From Maricaulis salignorans (GTDB lineage: Bacteria; Pseudomonadota; Alphaproteobacteria; Caulobacterales; Aquidulcibacteraceae): a stretch of DNA of 64,000 bases. The notes below the pieces were generated by a model. That model was not told the DNA's origin, made no database searches, and saw nothing but the letters and a program-made list of their open reading frames with translations. Positions 6,502-15,102 of this stretch are shown piece after piece. The stretch lies in contig CAMDDL010000002.1 in NCBI GenBank assembly GCA_945891505.1, positions 1-64,000 on the forward strand, written 5' to 3'. Each line of letters opens with the position of its first letter. The stretch's first letter is position 1. Position numbers and translations under genes: made by a program.

Positions 6502-7236
6502 CTACTCCCCCTCATCCTCTTCCATGTCATAATTGCCAAATACGCTTTGCACGTCGTCATCATCTTCCAAGATGTCGATGAGTTTGCGTAGGCTGGCGGC
6601 GGCGTCGCCAGTCACTTCGATGCGGGCATGGGGCCGCCAGACGACATTGGCGGCTTCCGCATCGCCAAAGCGCTCAGCCAAAGCGGTGGAGACTTCGCTC
6701 AAGCTCTCAAAGGTACAGGTGATGGAATGGCCATCGGTATCGCTCTCGACGTCATCTGCACCAGCCTCAAGGGCGGCTTCCATCATAGCGTCTTCGCTGG
6801 CCGCAGCGGCTGGGTAAAAGATTTCACCCACGCGATCAAAGCCAGAGATGACCGAATTAGTGGTGCCGAGATTACCGCCAGCTTTGCTGAGATAGCTGCG
6901 AACATTGCCACCGGTGCGGTTGAGATTGTCGGTCAGGGTCTCAATGATCAGGCCGATACCGCCGGGGGCATAGCCCTCATAGCGCACCATCTTATAGTCT
7001 TCACCGCCTGCGGCGGAGGCTTGGCTGATCGCACGCTCAATCCGGTCCTTGGGCATGGAGACGGCGCGCGCATTGGTAACAGCCAGACGCAGGCGCGGGT
7101 TCATGGCGGGGTCGGGCATGCCAGACTTCGCCGCTGTGGTGATTTCACGGGCAATCTTTGTGAAGGCCTTAGCGCGGACAGCGTCTTGGCGGCCTTTGCG
7201 GTGCATGGTGTTTTTGAATTTCGAATGGCCGGCCAT
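6502..7236 (-). CDS. YebC/PmpR-family protein (TACO1 family)
   Basis: The protein of about 244 residues begins [18 protein letters not shown], the standard start of YebC-family proteins. It carries the conserved [24 protein letters not shown] and [15 protein letters not shown] segments and an acidic C-terminus ([10 protein letters not shown]). The family was described as a DNA-binding transcriptional regulator (PmpR). Related YebC and mitochondrial TACO1 proteins act in translation, easing ribosome stalling. Length is typical. In many proteobacteria yebC lies near ruvC; that neighbour is absent here. The gene is on the same strand as the ymdB-fau pair upstream, 100 bases away. Confidence 0.95.
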   Translation of the reverse strand: MAGHSKFKNTMHRKGRQDAVRAKAFTKIAREITTAAKSGMPDPAMNPRLRLAVTNARAVSMPKDRIERAISQASAAGGEDYKMVRYEGYAPGGIGLIIETLTDNLNRTGGNVRSYLSKAGGNLGTTNSVISGFDRVGEIFYPAAAASEDAMMEAALEAGADDVESDTDGHSITCTFESLSEVSTALAERFGDAEAANVVWRPHARIEVTGDAAASLRKLIDILEDDDDVQSVFGNYDMEEDEGE

Positions 7237-7336
7237 GGTCGGATCTATCTCTTGGGTCTTGGAAGGTGAATTGCGGGCTGCGATGTAGCAGGGTGCGGCT
7301 CAAAGTGCCACAGGGCGGTGCTGTTAGCCGGCGTTG

Positions 7337-8161
7337 CTAGCCATCCACCAGCGGCACGGCTTGCTTAAGGCCAACGCCTACGCGGATCGGCTCTGCCCGA
7401 ACAGCAAGGCCGGTCTTATCGTCGGTCTCCACAAAAATCCCTGAAGCGAGGCCTTGGCCCTCTGCAGGTTCGTGGCGTTGATACGGCATGCGGGACGAGA
7501 GTTTGCGCACAGCGATATTCTTATTCATGCCGATGACGCTATCATAATCGCCGCACATGCCAAGTTCGGTCTGAAACGCCGTGCCACCGGGCAAGATCCG
7601 CGTATCGGCGCTTGGCACATGGGTGTGGGTACCAAACACAAGGCTAGCGCGCCCATCGAGGAAATGACCCATACCCTGCTTCTCGCTGGTGGCCTCGCCA
7701 TGCACTTCCACGATTACAGCATCGGCAACAAGACCTAAGGGGCATGCACTCACTTCACGCTCCACTGCACTAAACGGGCAGTCGAGGGCATCCATAAAGA
7801 CCCGCCCCATGACGGTGACGACCAAGACATTGCGGTCACCCATCTGAAACAGATTGGCGCCCCTGCCCGGGGCCATGGTCAAAGGTGGATAATTCGCGGC
7901 GCGCAACAAACGTGGCTCGCGTTCAATATAAGCGATGGCTTCGCGCTGATCCCACGCATGATTACCAAGCGTCAGGCAATCTGCGCCAGCTTCAAACATC
8001 TCATTGGCGATCGACTCGGTGAGGCCAAAGCCACCAGCGGCATTTTCCGCATTCACGCCAATAAAATCGAGGCGCAATCCTCGCTTGAGTTCAGGCAGTC
8101 GCTCGCACAAGGCCACTCTGCCCGCTCGCCCCACCACATCACCAAAAAAAGCAAGTCTCAT
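7337..8161 (-). CDS. YmdB-type metallophosphoesterase (TIGR00282)
   Basis: This 274-residue member of the calcineurin-like family has metal-binding motifs in order: FFGDVVGRAGR at the N-terminus, GVNAENAAGG, LGNHAWDQ, VEVHGEATSEK and GTHTHVPSADTRILP. Bacillus YmdB, from the same family, hydrolyses cyclic nucleotides and affects biofilm and motility; the substrate here is unknown. The start ATG overlaps the stop of the upstream fau gene by four bases (ATGA), indicating translational coupling. The 6S RNA-like gene, fau and this gene probably form one transcription unit, a frequent order in alphaproteobacteria. Confidence 0.93.
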   Translation of the reverse strand: MRLAFFGDVVGRAGRVALCERLPELKRGLRLDFIGVNAENAAGGFGLTESIANEMFEAGADCLTLGNHAWDQREAIAYIEREPRLLRAANYPPLTMAPGRGANLFQMGDRNVLVVTVMGRVFMDALDCPFSAVEREVSACPLGLVADAVIVEVHGEATSEKQGMGHFLDGRASLVFGTHTHVPSADTRILPGGTAFQTELGMCGDYDSVIGMNKNIAVRKLSSRMPYQRHEPAEGQGLASGIFVETDDKTGLAVRAEPIRVGVGLKQAVPLVDG

Positions 8162-8757
8162 TCTATCCCACCCAATGTTGGGATGGGGTATGCCTTAGTC
8201 GGCGTGATAATCCAATCCAAGCGCTGATCATGAGGTTCAACTGGAATGGAGGCTACTTCTTGGGCGGCAAAGGCCACACCCACCGCGAGCACGGGGCCCG
8301 TGGCGCGCAAGGCCTCTAAGGTGCGGTCATAATGGCCTTGACCTTGGCCCAAACGGTTGCCGGCGTGGTCGAAGCCCAACAAGGGCACCAGAACCACATC
8401 TGGGCGGGTTTGTTGGAGATGGCCCTCGGGCTCCATCACGCCCCACGTGCTTTTTTCGAGGTGGTCTGGATCATCTGGGTCGCACAGGTGAAACGTCAAA
8501 GCGTTACCGCCTGCCCCTTTAGGCGGTGTGCGCGGCAAGCAGAGGCGCGCGCCTTGGGCTGCCAAGGCCCGCATCAAGGGGCGCGGATCGATTTCAGTCC
8601 TGAACGGGATATAGCCTGCGACAATGGGGGTCTTTGTACCCGAAAGAATTTGGGCAGCAGACTGGACAAGTGCGCCGCCTGCGTCGGGCTCTTCGTTAAA
8701 GGCCTTCGCCCTGGCCGCGATCAAAGCGGATCGAAGTTCAGATTTGACTTCAATCAT
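8158..8757 (-). CDS. fau: 5-formyltetrahydrofolate cyclo-ligase
   Basis: The enzyme converts 5-formyl-THF to 5,10-methenyl-THF with ATP, rescuing folate from an inhibitory form. At about 199 residues it has the family landmarks: VKSELRSALIAARA at the N-terminus, PFRTEIDPRPLM, PDVVLVPLLGFDHAGNRLGQ and GHYDRTL, where the Gly-rich loop and Tyr bind ATP and substrate. The frame stays open far upstream to 8952, but that stretch is the structured RNA gene, so the start at 8757 (MIEVKSELR) is right. It overlaps the downstream ymdB-type gene by four bases. Position just after a 6S-like RNA is the classical ssrS-fau arrangement. Confidence 0.94.
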   Translation of the reverse strand: MIEVKSELRSALIAARAKAFNEEPDAGGALVQSAAQILSGTKTPIVAGYIPFRTEIDPRPLMRALAAQGARLCLPRTPPKGAGGNALTFHLCDPDDPDHLEKSTWGVMEPEGHLQQTRPDVVLVPLLGFDHAGNRLGQGQGHYDRTLEALRATGPVLAVGVAFAAQEVASIPVEPHDQRLDWIITPTKAYPIPTLGGIE

Positions 8758-8795
8758 GGCCGCCAAACCCATAAAAAGGCTGATGAAAGAGGAAA

Positions 8796-8965
8796 GGTTG
8801 GTGGATCCGCAAGGACCGTGGGAAGGTAACTCGTCCCCGTGCGACCTGGATAACCAGGTGGGTGCCAGATGACAGGAACCACGGTTCCAACCAGCGCCAG
8901 CTCCCGACGAGTGAGTTAGGTCGGCGGGACGTAGACTTCCCACGCGAACCACAGAACCACCAGAT
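8796..8965 (-). ncRNA. ssrS: 6S RNA candidate upstream of fau
   Basis: The minus-strand sequence folds as a long rod. A closing stem UGGUGG..C pairs with G..CCACCA (8962-8954 with 8806-8798). CGUGGGAAG pairs perfectly with CUUCCCACG, an asymmetric internal bubble of about 25 bases follows, then ACUCGUC pairs with GACGAGU. The apical part holds the small hairpins GGAACC/GGUUCC and ACCUGG/CCAGGU. A long hairpin with a central bubble is how 6S RNA mimics an open promoter and sequesters sigma-70 RNA polymerase. The location immediately before fau is the conserved ssrS location in proteobacteria. A possible -35 TTGCAA lies at about 8989-8994. Ends are approximate. Confidence 0.7.
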
Positions 8966-9001
8966 GCTTAGGTATGCCTGATGGGACTAGCTTGCAAGGC
9001 C

Positions 9002-9796
9002 CTAACTCTTCGCCGCCAACAGGCGCTCATTCATCAAGACCATAATCTTCTCGTTCGCTGCAACGATAGAGCCGGTTTCCATAAAGTCCCCGCCATAAAT
9101 TTCAGCACAAACGCCACCCGCTTCGCGCACCAGCACGACACCGGCTGCGATGTCCCACAGCTGCAAATCATGCTCCCAGAAGCCGTCGAAACGGCCAGCG
9201 GCGACCCAAGCCAGATCGAGCGAAGCGGCACCAAAGCGACGAATGCCAGCAACCCGTTGGGTGAATTGGTGCAATTCCTTGAACATTTGGGAATGGCCGG
9301 GCTTGCCTTGGAATGGAATACCAGTGGCCAGAACGCAATCACCCAAGGTCTTGCGAGCGGCGACTCGCAAACGCTTGTCATTATGGAAGGCCCCACGGCC
9401 GGTCTCAGCCCAATAAAGGTCATCGGTGATGGGGTTATAGACAACGCCAGCGACCAAACGGCCTTCACGTTCCAGCGCGATGGAGATTGCCAAATGAGGA
9501 ATGGCGTGGACGAAATTGGTCGTGCCATCGATGGGATCGACAATCCAGCGATTGGTCTTGTCTGTGCCTTCGACCATGCCGCGCTCTTCACCTAAGAAGC
9601 CATAGCCAGGGCGCGCCTTGATCAGCTCTTCAAACAGGATTTTTTCGGTCTTGAGATCAGCAGCGGTTACAAAATCGGAAGGGCCCTTTTTTGCCAATTG
9701 CAGGTTCTCAACTTCACCGAAATCTCGGCTGATGGCTTTGCCAGCTTTGCGGGCGGCGGCAATCATTACGGTCAGAAGCGGACTGACTACGCTCAT
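9002..9796 (-). CDS. suhB: inositol monophosphatase family protein
   Basis: The protein of 264 residues belongs to the Mg-dependent, Li-sensitive phosphatase family that hydrolyses inositol-1-phosphate and related sugar phosphates. Its metal sites are visible as FLGEERG (Glu), WIVDPIDGTTNFVH (the DPIDGT motif) and LWDIAAGVVLVREAGG near the C-terminus. In enteric bacteria SuhB also joins the ribosomal antitermination complex; whether this one does is unknown. Length is typical. It lies upstream of the 6S-like RNA on the same strand, and its own upstream region holds a dispersed repeat. Confidence 0.92.
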   Translation of the reverse strand: MSVVSPLLTVMIAAARKAGKAISRDFGEVENLQLAKKGPSDFVTAADLKTEKILFEELIKARPGYGFLGEERGMVEGTDKTNRWIVDPIDGTTNFVHAIPHLAISIALEREGRLVAGVVYNPITDDLYWAETGRGAFHNDKRLRVAARKTLGDCVLATGIPFQGKPGHSQMFKELHQFTQRVAGIRRFGAASLDLAWVAAGRFDGFWEHDLQLWDIAAGVVLVREAGGVCAEIYGGDFMETGSIVAANEKIMVLMNERLLAAKS

Positions 9797-9884
9797 AGGG
9801 GGCTCTCTTCACGATGTTAAGCAGCAAATGTTGGGGGGCTTTACCCCATCTGGGTGCAATTGGATAGGGGGCAGCGCGGTCGGA

Positions 9885-9940
9885 AAGCCCCTCTCCCTTT
9901 GGGGTCGACCAATTGGTCGACGGGTTGGGGTGAGGGTGCG
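9885..9940 (+). repeat. dispersed repeat with 18-bp palindrome, copy D
   Basis: CCCCTCTCCCTTTGGG is followed by the perfect palindrome GTCGACCAATTGGTCGAC (9905-9922) and GGGTTGGGGTGAGGGTG. The same blocks occur, reversed, at 1308-1352 and, without the complete palindrome, at 446-545 and 1162-1275. It fills the gap between anmK and suhB. Confidence 0.65.
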
Positions 9941-10009
9941 AGAAGGAGCGCGCAGCACTAGCTGCGCATTCAATTACACAGAGAGCGGACCTAGTGGTCC
10001 GCGCTCCTT

Positions 10010-11155
10010 TCACCCCACCCGCGAAATCACCCCACCCGTCGTCGGCCTCTCGACCCCAGTCGTCCCCGGAAAACTCAATGGCAGGCCACGGGCAGAGCGC
10101 ACGGCGAGCAGTGCAAAACATTCTGCCTCAATTGCATCGCCGCGCAGGCCAATCGTATCGGCATCCACGACGGTGACACCACAGCGCGCGGCAATTTCGG
10201 TCATCAGCACAGGGTTCTTGCGTCCACCGCCTGCCACCACCAGTCGCTTGGGCCGGGTTGGCAAGAGCCGGAGGGCTAGGTCCAAGCTAGCGGCGACCAG
10301 CGCCGTCAATGTTGCGGCACCATCTTCCAGCGACAATCCTCGAACAAGGCCTGCATCAAAATCATAGCGGTCGAGCGATTTGGGGTATGGCGCGTCAAAC
10401 CAAGGGTTGTCCAAAATCTCCAGCAAGCGGCCTTCATGCACGCGTCCAGCAGCGGCCAAGCGCCCATCCTTGTCATAGACACCCTTGCCATGGGCCTCGA
10501 CCCATTCGTTTAAGGGGCCGTTGGCGGGGCCGGTGTCAAAGGCGGCCAGCCCCTCTGCCCCGTCCCACCAGGTGATATTGGCCACCCCGCCCAGATTGAG
10601 AATGGATGTATCCCCGTCTAGGCCAGCATGGCGTAGAATGGCCGTATGATAAATCGGTGCCAGAGGTGCCCCCTGCCCGCCCATAGCCACATCATGACTG
10701 CGAAAGTCCCAAACCGTGTCGATGCCCGTCAACTGTGCCAGCTTTGCCCCATCCAGCAATTGCCGCGTCCGCCCGCCACCACCAATCTGCGGACGATGCA
10801 GCACCGTCAGCCCATGCCCACCAACAAAGGCGATGTCTTCCGGACGCATATCCGCTTTCTCGACAAGCTTCAGGACCGCCCCGGCATAAATGCGGGTGAT
10901 CAGGCCTTCGGCTTGCGCAAAGATCGCAGGCTCTGGTCCTTGAAAGTCCCAAGCCCGAGCTTGGGTGATAGCTTCGGCCAAAAGCGCGCGGTCGTCGTCG
11001 GAATAGGGAAACAATTCAAACGGCCCAAACTCTGCCACGCTGACACCATCGGTACGGATCAGCGCCGTATCGACAAAGCCATCAAGCGCCGTGCCCGTCA
11101 TCAGACCAATGGCCCAGACGGCTTGGTCGGAACCTGAATGGGGAGCACTCTGCAT
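10010..11155 (-). CDS. anmK: anhydro-N-acetylmuramic acid kinase
   Basis: AnmK opens and phosphorylates 1,6-anhydro-MurNAc to MurNAc-6-phosphate in peptidoglycan recycling. The protein of about 381 residues starts with the ASKHA-fold signature IGLMTGTALDGFVDTALI. It has VGGHGLTVLHRP, the ISILNLGGVANIT-like segment (SILNLGGVANITWWDG), FDTGPAN and the C-terminal VVAGGGRKNPVLM. The open frame extends 51 codons upstream, but homology begins only near residue 65 of that frame, so the ATG at 11155 is chosen. It is transcribed divergently from tyrS, an arrangement common in alphaproteobacteria. MurNAc-6-P etherase is not in the window. Confidence 0.94.
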   Translation of the reverse strand: MQSAPHSGSDQAVWAIGLMTGTALDGFVDTALIRTDGVSVAEFGPFELFPYSDDDRALLAEAITQARAWDFQGPEPAIFAQAEGLITRIYAGAVLKLVEKADMRPEDIAFVGGHGLTVLHRPQIGGGGRTRQLLDGAKLAQLTGIDTVWDFRSHDVAMGGQGAPLAPIYHTAILRHAGLDGDTSILNLGGVANITWWDGAEGLAAFDTGPANGPLNEWVEAHGKGVYDKDGRLAAAGRVHEGRLLEILDNPWFDAPYPKSLDRYDFDAGLVRGLSLEDGAATLTALVAASLDLALRLLPTRPKRLVVAGGGRKNPVLMTEIAARCGVTVVDADTIGLRGDAIEAECFALLAVRSARGLPLSFPGTTGVERPTTGGVISRVG

Positions 11156-11247
11156 CTTAATGGGTTCCAGCCTTTGAACTTTTGGGTCAGACCGTGCTAA
11201 ACGCGGTTTTCTATTCGATGCAACCCCCAATCCAGAGGAGACCGGCC

Positions 11248-12501
11248 ATGACGCATAAATCCGCATTCGTTCAAACGCTTCTGGAGCGTGGGCATTATTA
11301 TCAGGCAACCGATCTGGAAGCTTTGGATGCAGCGGCGCTGGAGAGTGAGCGCGGTGGTCGGGCGTTGACGGGCTATATTGGCTATGATTGCACCGCGCCC
11401 AGCCTGCATGTTGGTAGTCTGACGCAGATTATGTTGATGCGCCGCTTGCAACAATGTGGTGGCAAGCCCATCACCTTGATGGGTGGCGGCACCACGAAAG
11501 TGGGCGATCCTTCAGACAAGAATGAGGCCCGCCCCGTTCTGACCCAAGAGGTGATTGACGCCAATAAAGCCTCAATCCAGACGGTGTTTTCAAAGTTTTT
11601 GACCTTTGGCGACGGCCCACGCGACGCCATTATGGTGGACAATGCCCAATGGCTGGATGAGGTCAAATGGCTGGATATGCTGCGTGAGATTGGCAAGCAT
11701 TTCACCATCAACAAGATGATCTCGCTCGATATTGTTAAGCGCCGGCTCGACCAAGAAGTGCCGATCACCTTCCTTGAGTTCAACTACATGCTGCTACAGG
11801 CCTATGACTTCTTAGAGCTGTCGCGGCGTTACGAGTGCAATCTGCAAATGGGCGGCTCGGACCAATGGGGCAATATTGTCCAAGGGGTAGAGTTGTGCCG
11901 CCGCGTGGATGAACGCCATGTGCTGGGCGTCACGCAGCCTTTGTTGATGAATGCGGCCGGGCAAAAAATGGGCAAGACGGCCAATGGTGCCGTCTGGCTC
12001 AATGCCGATATGCTGTCGCCCTTCGACTATTGGCAATATTGGCGCAATGTCGATGATGCAGATGTGGAACCTCTGTTAAAGCGCATGACCGATATGCCCT
12101 TGGATGAGGTTGCCCGCTTGGCAGCTTTAGGCGGGGCGGAAATCAATCTGGCTAAGATTATACTGGCGACCGAAACGACGGCCCTCTTGCATGGCCTGGA
12201 GGCAGCTGAAGCAGCTCAATCGACGGCTGCTGCGCAATTTGGAGGTGGTGGTGCTGATGAAGGTCTGCCCACCATCGACTTGTCAGAAGCCCCCACCTCG
12301 CTCGCAGCGTTGTTTGTGGCCGCAGGCCTTGTCGATTCCAATGGCGAGGCCAAGCGTCAAGCTAAGGGTGGCGGCCTGCGGGTCAATGATGCGGTGGTTC
12401 AAGACGTGGCAGGAGCTATCCCACCTGCCCTGTCTGACGGGCAAGAGGTCAAGCTCTCACTTGGTAAGAAGCGGCATGTGATGGTGAAGTTGGCGGGCTG
12501 A
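11248..12501 (+). CDS. tyrS: tyrosyl-tRNA synthetase
   Basis: This class I aminoacyl-tRNA synthetase of about 417 residues charges tRNA-Tyr. The Rossmann domain carries YIGYDCTAPSLHVGSL (HIGH equivalent HVGS), the tyrosine-binding FNYMLLQAYDFLEL and GGSDQWGNI, and KMGKTANGAVWL in place of KMSKS. The C-terminal S4-like RNA-binding domain includes AKGGGLRVNDAVV. The ATG at 11248 (MTHKSAFVQTL) has an AGAGGAG ribosome site eight bases upstream, so longer readings of the frame are not used. It converges on glmM, with only 21 bases between the stops. Confidence 0.97.
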   Translation: MTHKSAFVQTLLERGHYYQATDLEALDAAALESERGGRALTGYIGYDCTAPSLHVGSLTQIMLMRRLQQCGGKPITLMGGGTTKVGDPSDKNEARPVLTQEVIDANKASIQTVFSKFLTFGDGPRDAIMVDNAQWLDEVKWLDMLREIGKHFTINKMISLDIVKRRLDQEVPITFLEFNYMLLQAYDFLELSRRYECNLQMGGSDQWGNIVQGVELCRRVDERHVLGVTQPLLMNAAGQKMGKTANGAVWLNADMLSPFDYWQYWRNVDDADVEPLLKRMTDMPLDEVARLAALGGAEINLAKIILATETTALLHGLEAAEAAQSTAAAQFGGGGADEGLPTIDLSEAPTSLAALFVAAGLVDSNGEAKRQAKGGGLRVNDAVVQDVAGAIPPALSDGQEVKLSLGKKRHVMVKLAG

Positions 12502-12522
12502 GAAATCAGCCTGCCTAAACCT

Positions 12523-13878
12523 TTACCCAGCTAAGCGGCGGCTCTGAAGGGTCGCCGCTAATTCATCGACCAATTGGGTGATCTTCTTTTGATCATCACC
12601 TTCAGCCATCAAGCGCACCAAAGGCTCTGTCCCCGAAGTCCGCACAACCAAGCGGCCACCAGAAGCTGTCAAAGCGTCTTCAGCCTTCTTAACATGGGCC
12701 TGCATGTCAGGGTCTGCCAAGGGTGAAGAGCCGCTGTAACGGATGTTCTTCAAGACTTGAGGGGAAGGCGTGAAAACAGCCAAAGTCTCACTGGCCGTGC
12801 GGTTGTGGGTGATCATGGATGACAACACACGCAGGGCAGAAACAAGACCGTCGCCGGTTGTGGCATAGTCGAGCAATACGATATGGCCAGACTGTTCGCC
12901 ACCCAAGTTACAATCGTCTGCCCGCATGCGCGCAACCACATGACGATCGCCGACACCGGTACGAATAAGCTGCGAGCCTTGGTCTGCAATATAGCGTTCT
13001 AGGCCCAAATTGGACATGACGGTCGTGACAACACCAGAGCCACGAAGGGACTTATCGGCAATCATGTCGCGCGCGATGGCCCCAATAATCTGATCGCCAT
13101 CAATCTCACGGCCCTTTTCGTCGATGATGATGATCCGGTCCGCATCGCCATCCAAAGCAATGCCGATATCGGCGCGACGTTCCAACACAGTTTGCTTCAA
13201 GAGGCGCGTATCGGTGGAGCCACAGCCTGCATTAATGTTGCTGCCGTTGGGATTGACCCCAATTTCGACGACTTCTGCGCCCAGTTCATAAAGCGCCCAC
13301 GGCGCTGTCTTGTAGGCGGCCCCATTGGCACAATCGACGACAACGCGCAGGCCCTCAAGGCTCATGCCACGCGGGAAAGCGCCCTTGGCAAACTCAACAT
13401 AGCGACCACGGCTGTCCTCAAAGCTTTTGACGAGGCCGATTTCATGGGGTGCCGCGCGGACGATGCGGTCAGGCTCGTCCAACAGCTTCTCGATTTCTTG
13501 CTCTTGCGCATCGCTCAACTTAAAGCCGTCTGCGCCAAACAGCTTAATGCCATTATCGGCAAAGCCATTATGGGACGCTGAAATCATCACGCCAAGGTCA
13601 GCCCGCAAAGAGCGGGTCAAAAGGCCAATCGCGGGGGTCGGAATTGGCCCGAGGATTTTGACGTCCATACCAACGGCGGCAAAGCCCGCCACAAGTGCGA
13701 ACTCCACCAGATAGCCAGACCGACGCGTATCCTTGCCAATGATAACATTATGGCGATGCTCACCCTTTTTGAACACCGTGCCAGCAGCCATCCCCAAGGT
13801 CATGGCGACTTCGGCAGTCATGGGCCATTTGTTGGTTTCACCGCGGATTCCATCGGTTCCAAAATAGCGACGACCCAT
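12523..13878 (-). CDS. glmM: phosphoglucosamine mutase
   Basis: GlmM interconverts glucosamine-6-P and glucosamine-1-P, feeding UDP-GlcNAc for peptidoglycan and lipid A. The 451-residue protein starts [17 protein letters not shown]. It has the phosphoserine loop [18 protein letters not shown], the metal-binding loop [32 protein letters not shown] for sugar binding, and the C-terminal phosphate-binding [17 protein letters not shown]. The ribosome site AAGGAAG precedes the ATG. The gene lies downstream of lpxC on the same strand, 119 bases apart, and so sits with the envelope genes; in many bacteria it follows ftsH and folP instead. Confidence 0.97.
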   Translation of the reverse strand: MGRRYFGTDGIRGETNKWPMTAEVAMTLGMAAGTVFKKGEHRHNVIIGKDTRRSGYLVEFALVAGFAAVGMDVKILGPIPTPAIGLLTRSLRADLGVMISASHNGFADNGIKLFGADGFKLSDAQEQEIEKLLDEPDRIVRAAPHEIGLVKSFEDSRGRYVEFAKGAFPRGMSLEGLRVVVDCANGAAYKTAPWALYELGAEVVEIGVNPNGSNINAGCGSTDTRLLKQTVLERRADIGIALDGDADRIIIIDEKGREIDGDQIIGAIARDMIADKSLRGSGVVTTVMSNLGLERYIADQGSQLIRTGVGDRHVVARMRADDCNLGGEQSGHIVLLDYATTGDGLVSALRVLSSMITHNRTASETLAVFTPSPQVLKNIRYSGSSPLADPDMQAHVKKAEDALTASGGRLVVRTSGTEPLVRLMAEGDDQKKITQLVDELAATLQSRRLAG

Positions 13879-13997
13879 GGGTTTCTTCCTTGTTAAGCGA
13901 AATGGAGATTAAGAAGATTAGGTTAAGCAAGCCTATGCGAGTATCAGCTAAGTGATCGTCCGCAAAACCCATGCCATAGCTTTGCAATTGACCTGTG

Positions 13998-14912
13998 TCA
14001 GGCCCCAGCTGCCGGCAAAAGCTCTGCCGCCAAGGGCGCGAAGTTCCAGCGCCAAGCAGATGCATCCGCCAAAAGGGCACGCACGAGAGCGACATTCATC
14101 TCATGCCCTGCCCGCTCTGCCACATAGCGGCCCTTGATCGGCGCACCAGCCAAAGCCAAATCACCGACAGCATCGAGTGCCTTATGGCGCACAAACTCAT
14201 CAGCAAAGCGCAGGCCTTCTTGATTGACGATCGCATCGCCATCAATCACCACCGCATTCTCCAACGAGCCACCTAGGGCCAAGCCCTTGGCCTGCATCGC
14301 TTCAACTTGGTGCAAGAAGCCAAAAGTGCGGGCGGCACCAAGGTCATTGGCAAAGCTTTGCGGGGTACAATCGAACACAACCCGTTGGCGACCAATGGCG
14401 CGGGTGGAGAATTCAACCGTCACGTCCAACTCAAACCCGTCAAAAGGCTCAAGCCGGGCAAGCTTGTTTCCGACGCGCACTTCAACAGGCTTTAGAATTT
14501 CCAACATGCGGCGGGGCGCACCCAAAGCACGCGTGCCGGTCATCTCAATCATCTCGATGAAAGGCTCTGACGAGCCATCCAGAATGGGGACTTCTGGGCC
14601 ATCAATTTCGACAATCGCATTATCAATGCCCATGCCAAACAAAGCGGCCATCAAATGCTCAACGGTGGCAACGGACACACCAGCCGAATTGGCCAAAGTG
14701 GTTCCCAACTCAGTTGTTGTGACCTTGTCGACCAAAGCAGCAATGCGACGGCCAAATTCAGGTGCATCTAGGCGCACGAACACAATCCCATGGTCCACGC
14801 CAGCAGGCTTTAAAGTTACCCGGACAGGCTTTCCCGTATGCAAGCCAACGCCGACGCAAGACGCATGGCCTGCGAGTGTATGTTGGAGAGCTGTCACCGT
14901 TTGGTATTGCAC
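13998..14912 (-). CDS. lpxC: UDP-3-O-acyl-N-acetylglucosamine deacetylase
   Basis: LpxC is the zinc enzyme for the committed step of lipid A synthesis. The 304-residue protein shows GVGLHTGKPVRVTLKPA at the N-terminus and the zinc ligands in VEHLMAALFGMGIDN and DEFVRHKALDAVGDLALAG. The substrate-binding DGSSEPFIEMI segment lies between. The start is GTG at 14912, with AAGG about 11 bases upstream. It follows ftsZ on the same strand after 190 bases, the usual ftsA-ftsZ-lpxC order at the end of the division cluster. A hairpin at 15042-15069 separates the two genes. Confidence 0.96.
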   Translation of the reverse strand: MQYQTVTALQHTLAGHASCVGVGLHTGKPVRVTLKPAGVDHGIVFVRLDAPEFGRRIAALVDKVTTTELGTTLANSAGVSVATVEHLMAALFGMGIDNAIVEIDGPEVPILDGSSEPFIEMIEMTGTRALGAPRRMLEILKPVEVRVGNKLARLEPFDGFELDVTVEFSTRAIGRQRVVFDCTPQSFANDLGAARTFGFLHQVEAMQAKGLALGGSLENAVVIDGDAIVNQEGLRFADEFVRHKALDAVGDLALAGAPIKGRYVAERAGHEMNVALVRALLADASAWRWNFAPLAAELLPAAGA

Positions 14913-15041
14913 GCTTACTTGACCTTCATTTCAACTTTGACAGTCCACGCCAGTGGATACACGTCTGAGCGTCCTCTTTGGCGCAGTCGATGTCACCTGA
15001 CAAACCAAACAATATTTCGATATGTGACAATGGAACGTGAA

Positions 15042-15069
15042 CGCCGTCGCACATTTCTGTACGACGGCG
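15042..15069 (-). terminator. possible terminator or hairpin after ftsZ
   Basis: CGCCGTCG (15042-15049) pairs with CGACGGCG (15062-15069) around a 12-base loop, 33 bases past the ftsZ stop. On the minus strand no clean T-run follows (GTTCACG), while CTTTTC follows on the plus strand, so it may be a processing or attenuating hairpin rather than a full terminator. Confidence 0.35.
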
Positions 15070-15102
15070 CTTTTCTTGGTAAATTATTGGAAAAGCAGCG
15101 TG

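Noticed and set aside
8758-8952. An N-terminal extension of 5-formyl-THF cyclo-ligase.
   Set aside because: The open frame overlaps a highly structured RNA-like region and encodes no conserved residues; family homology starts at 8757.
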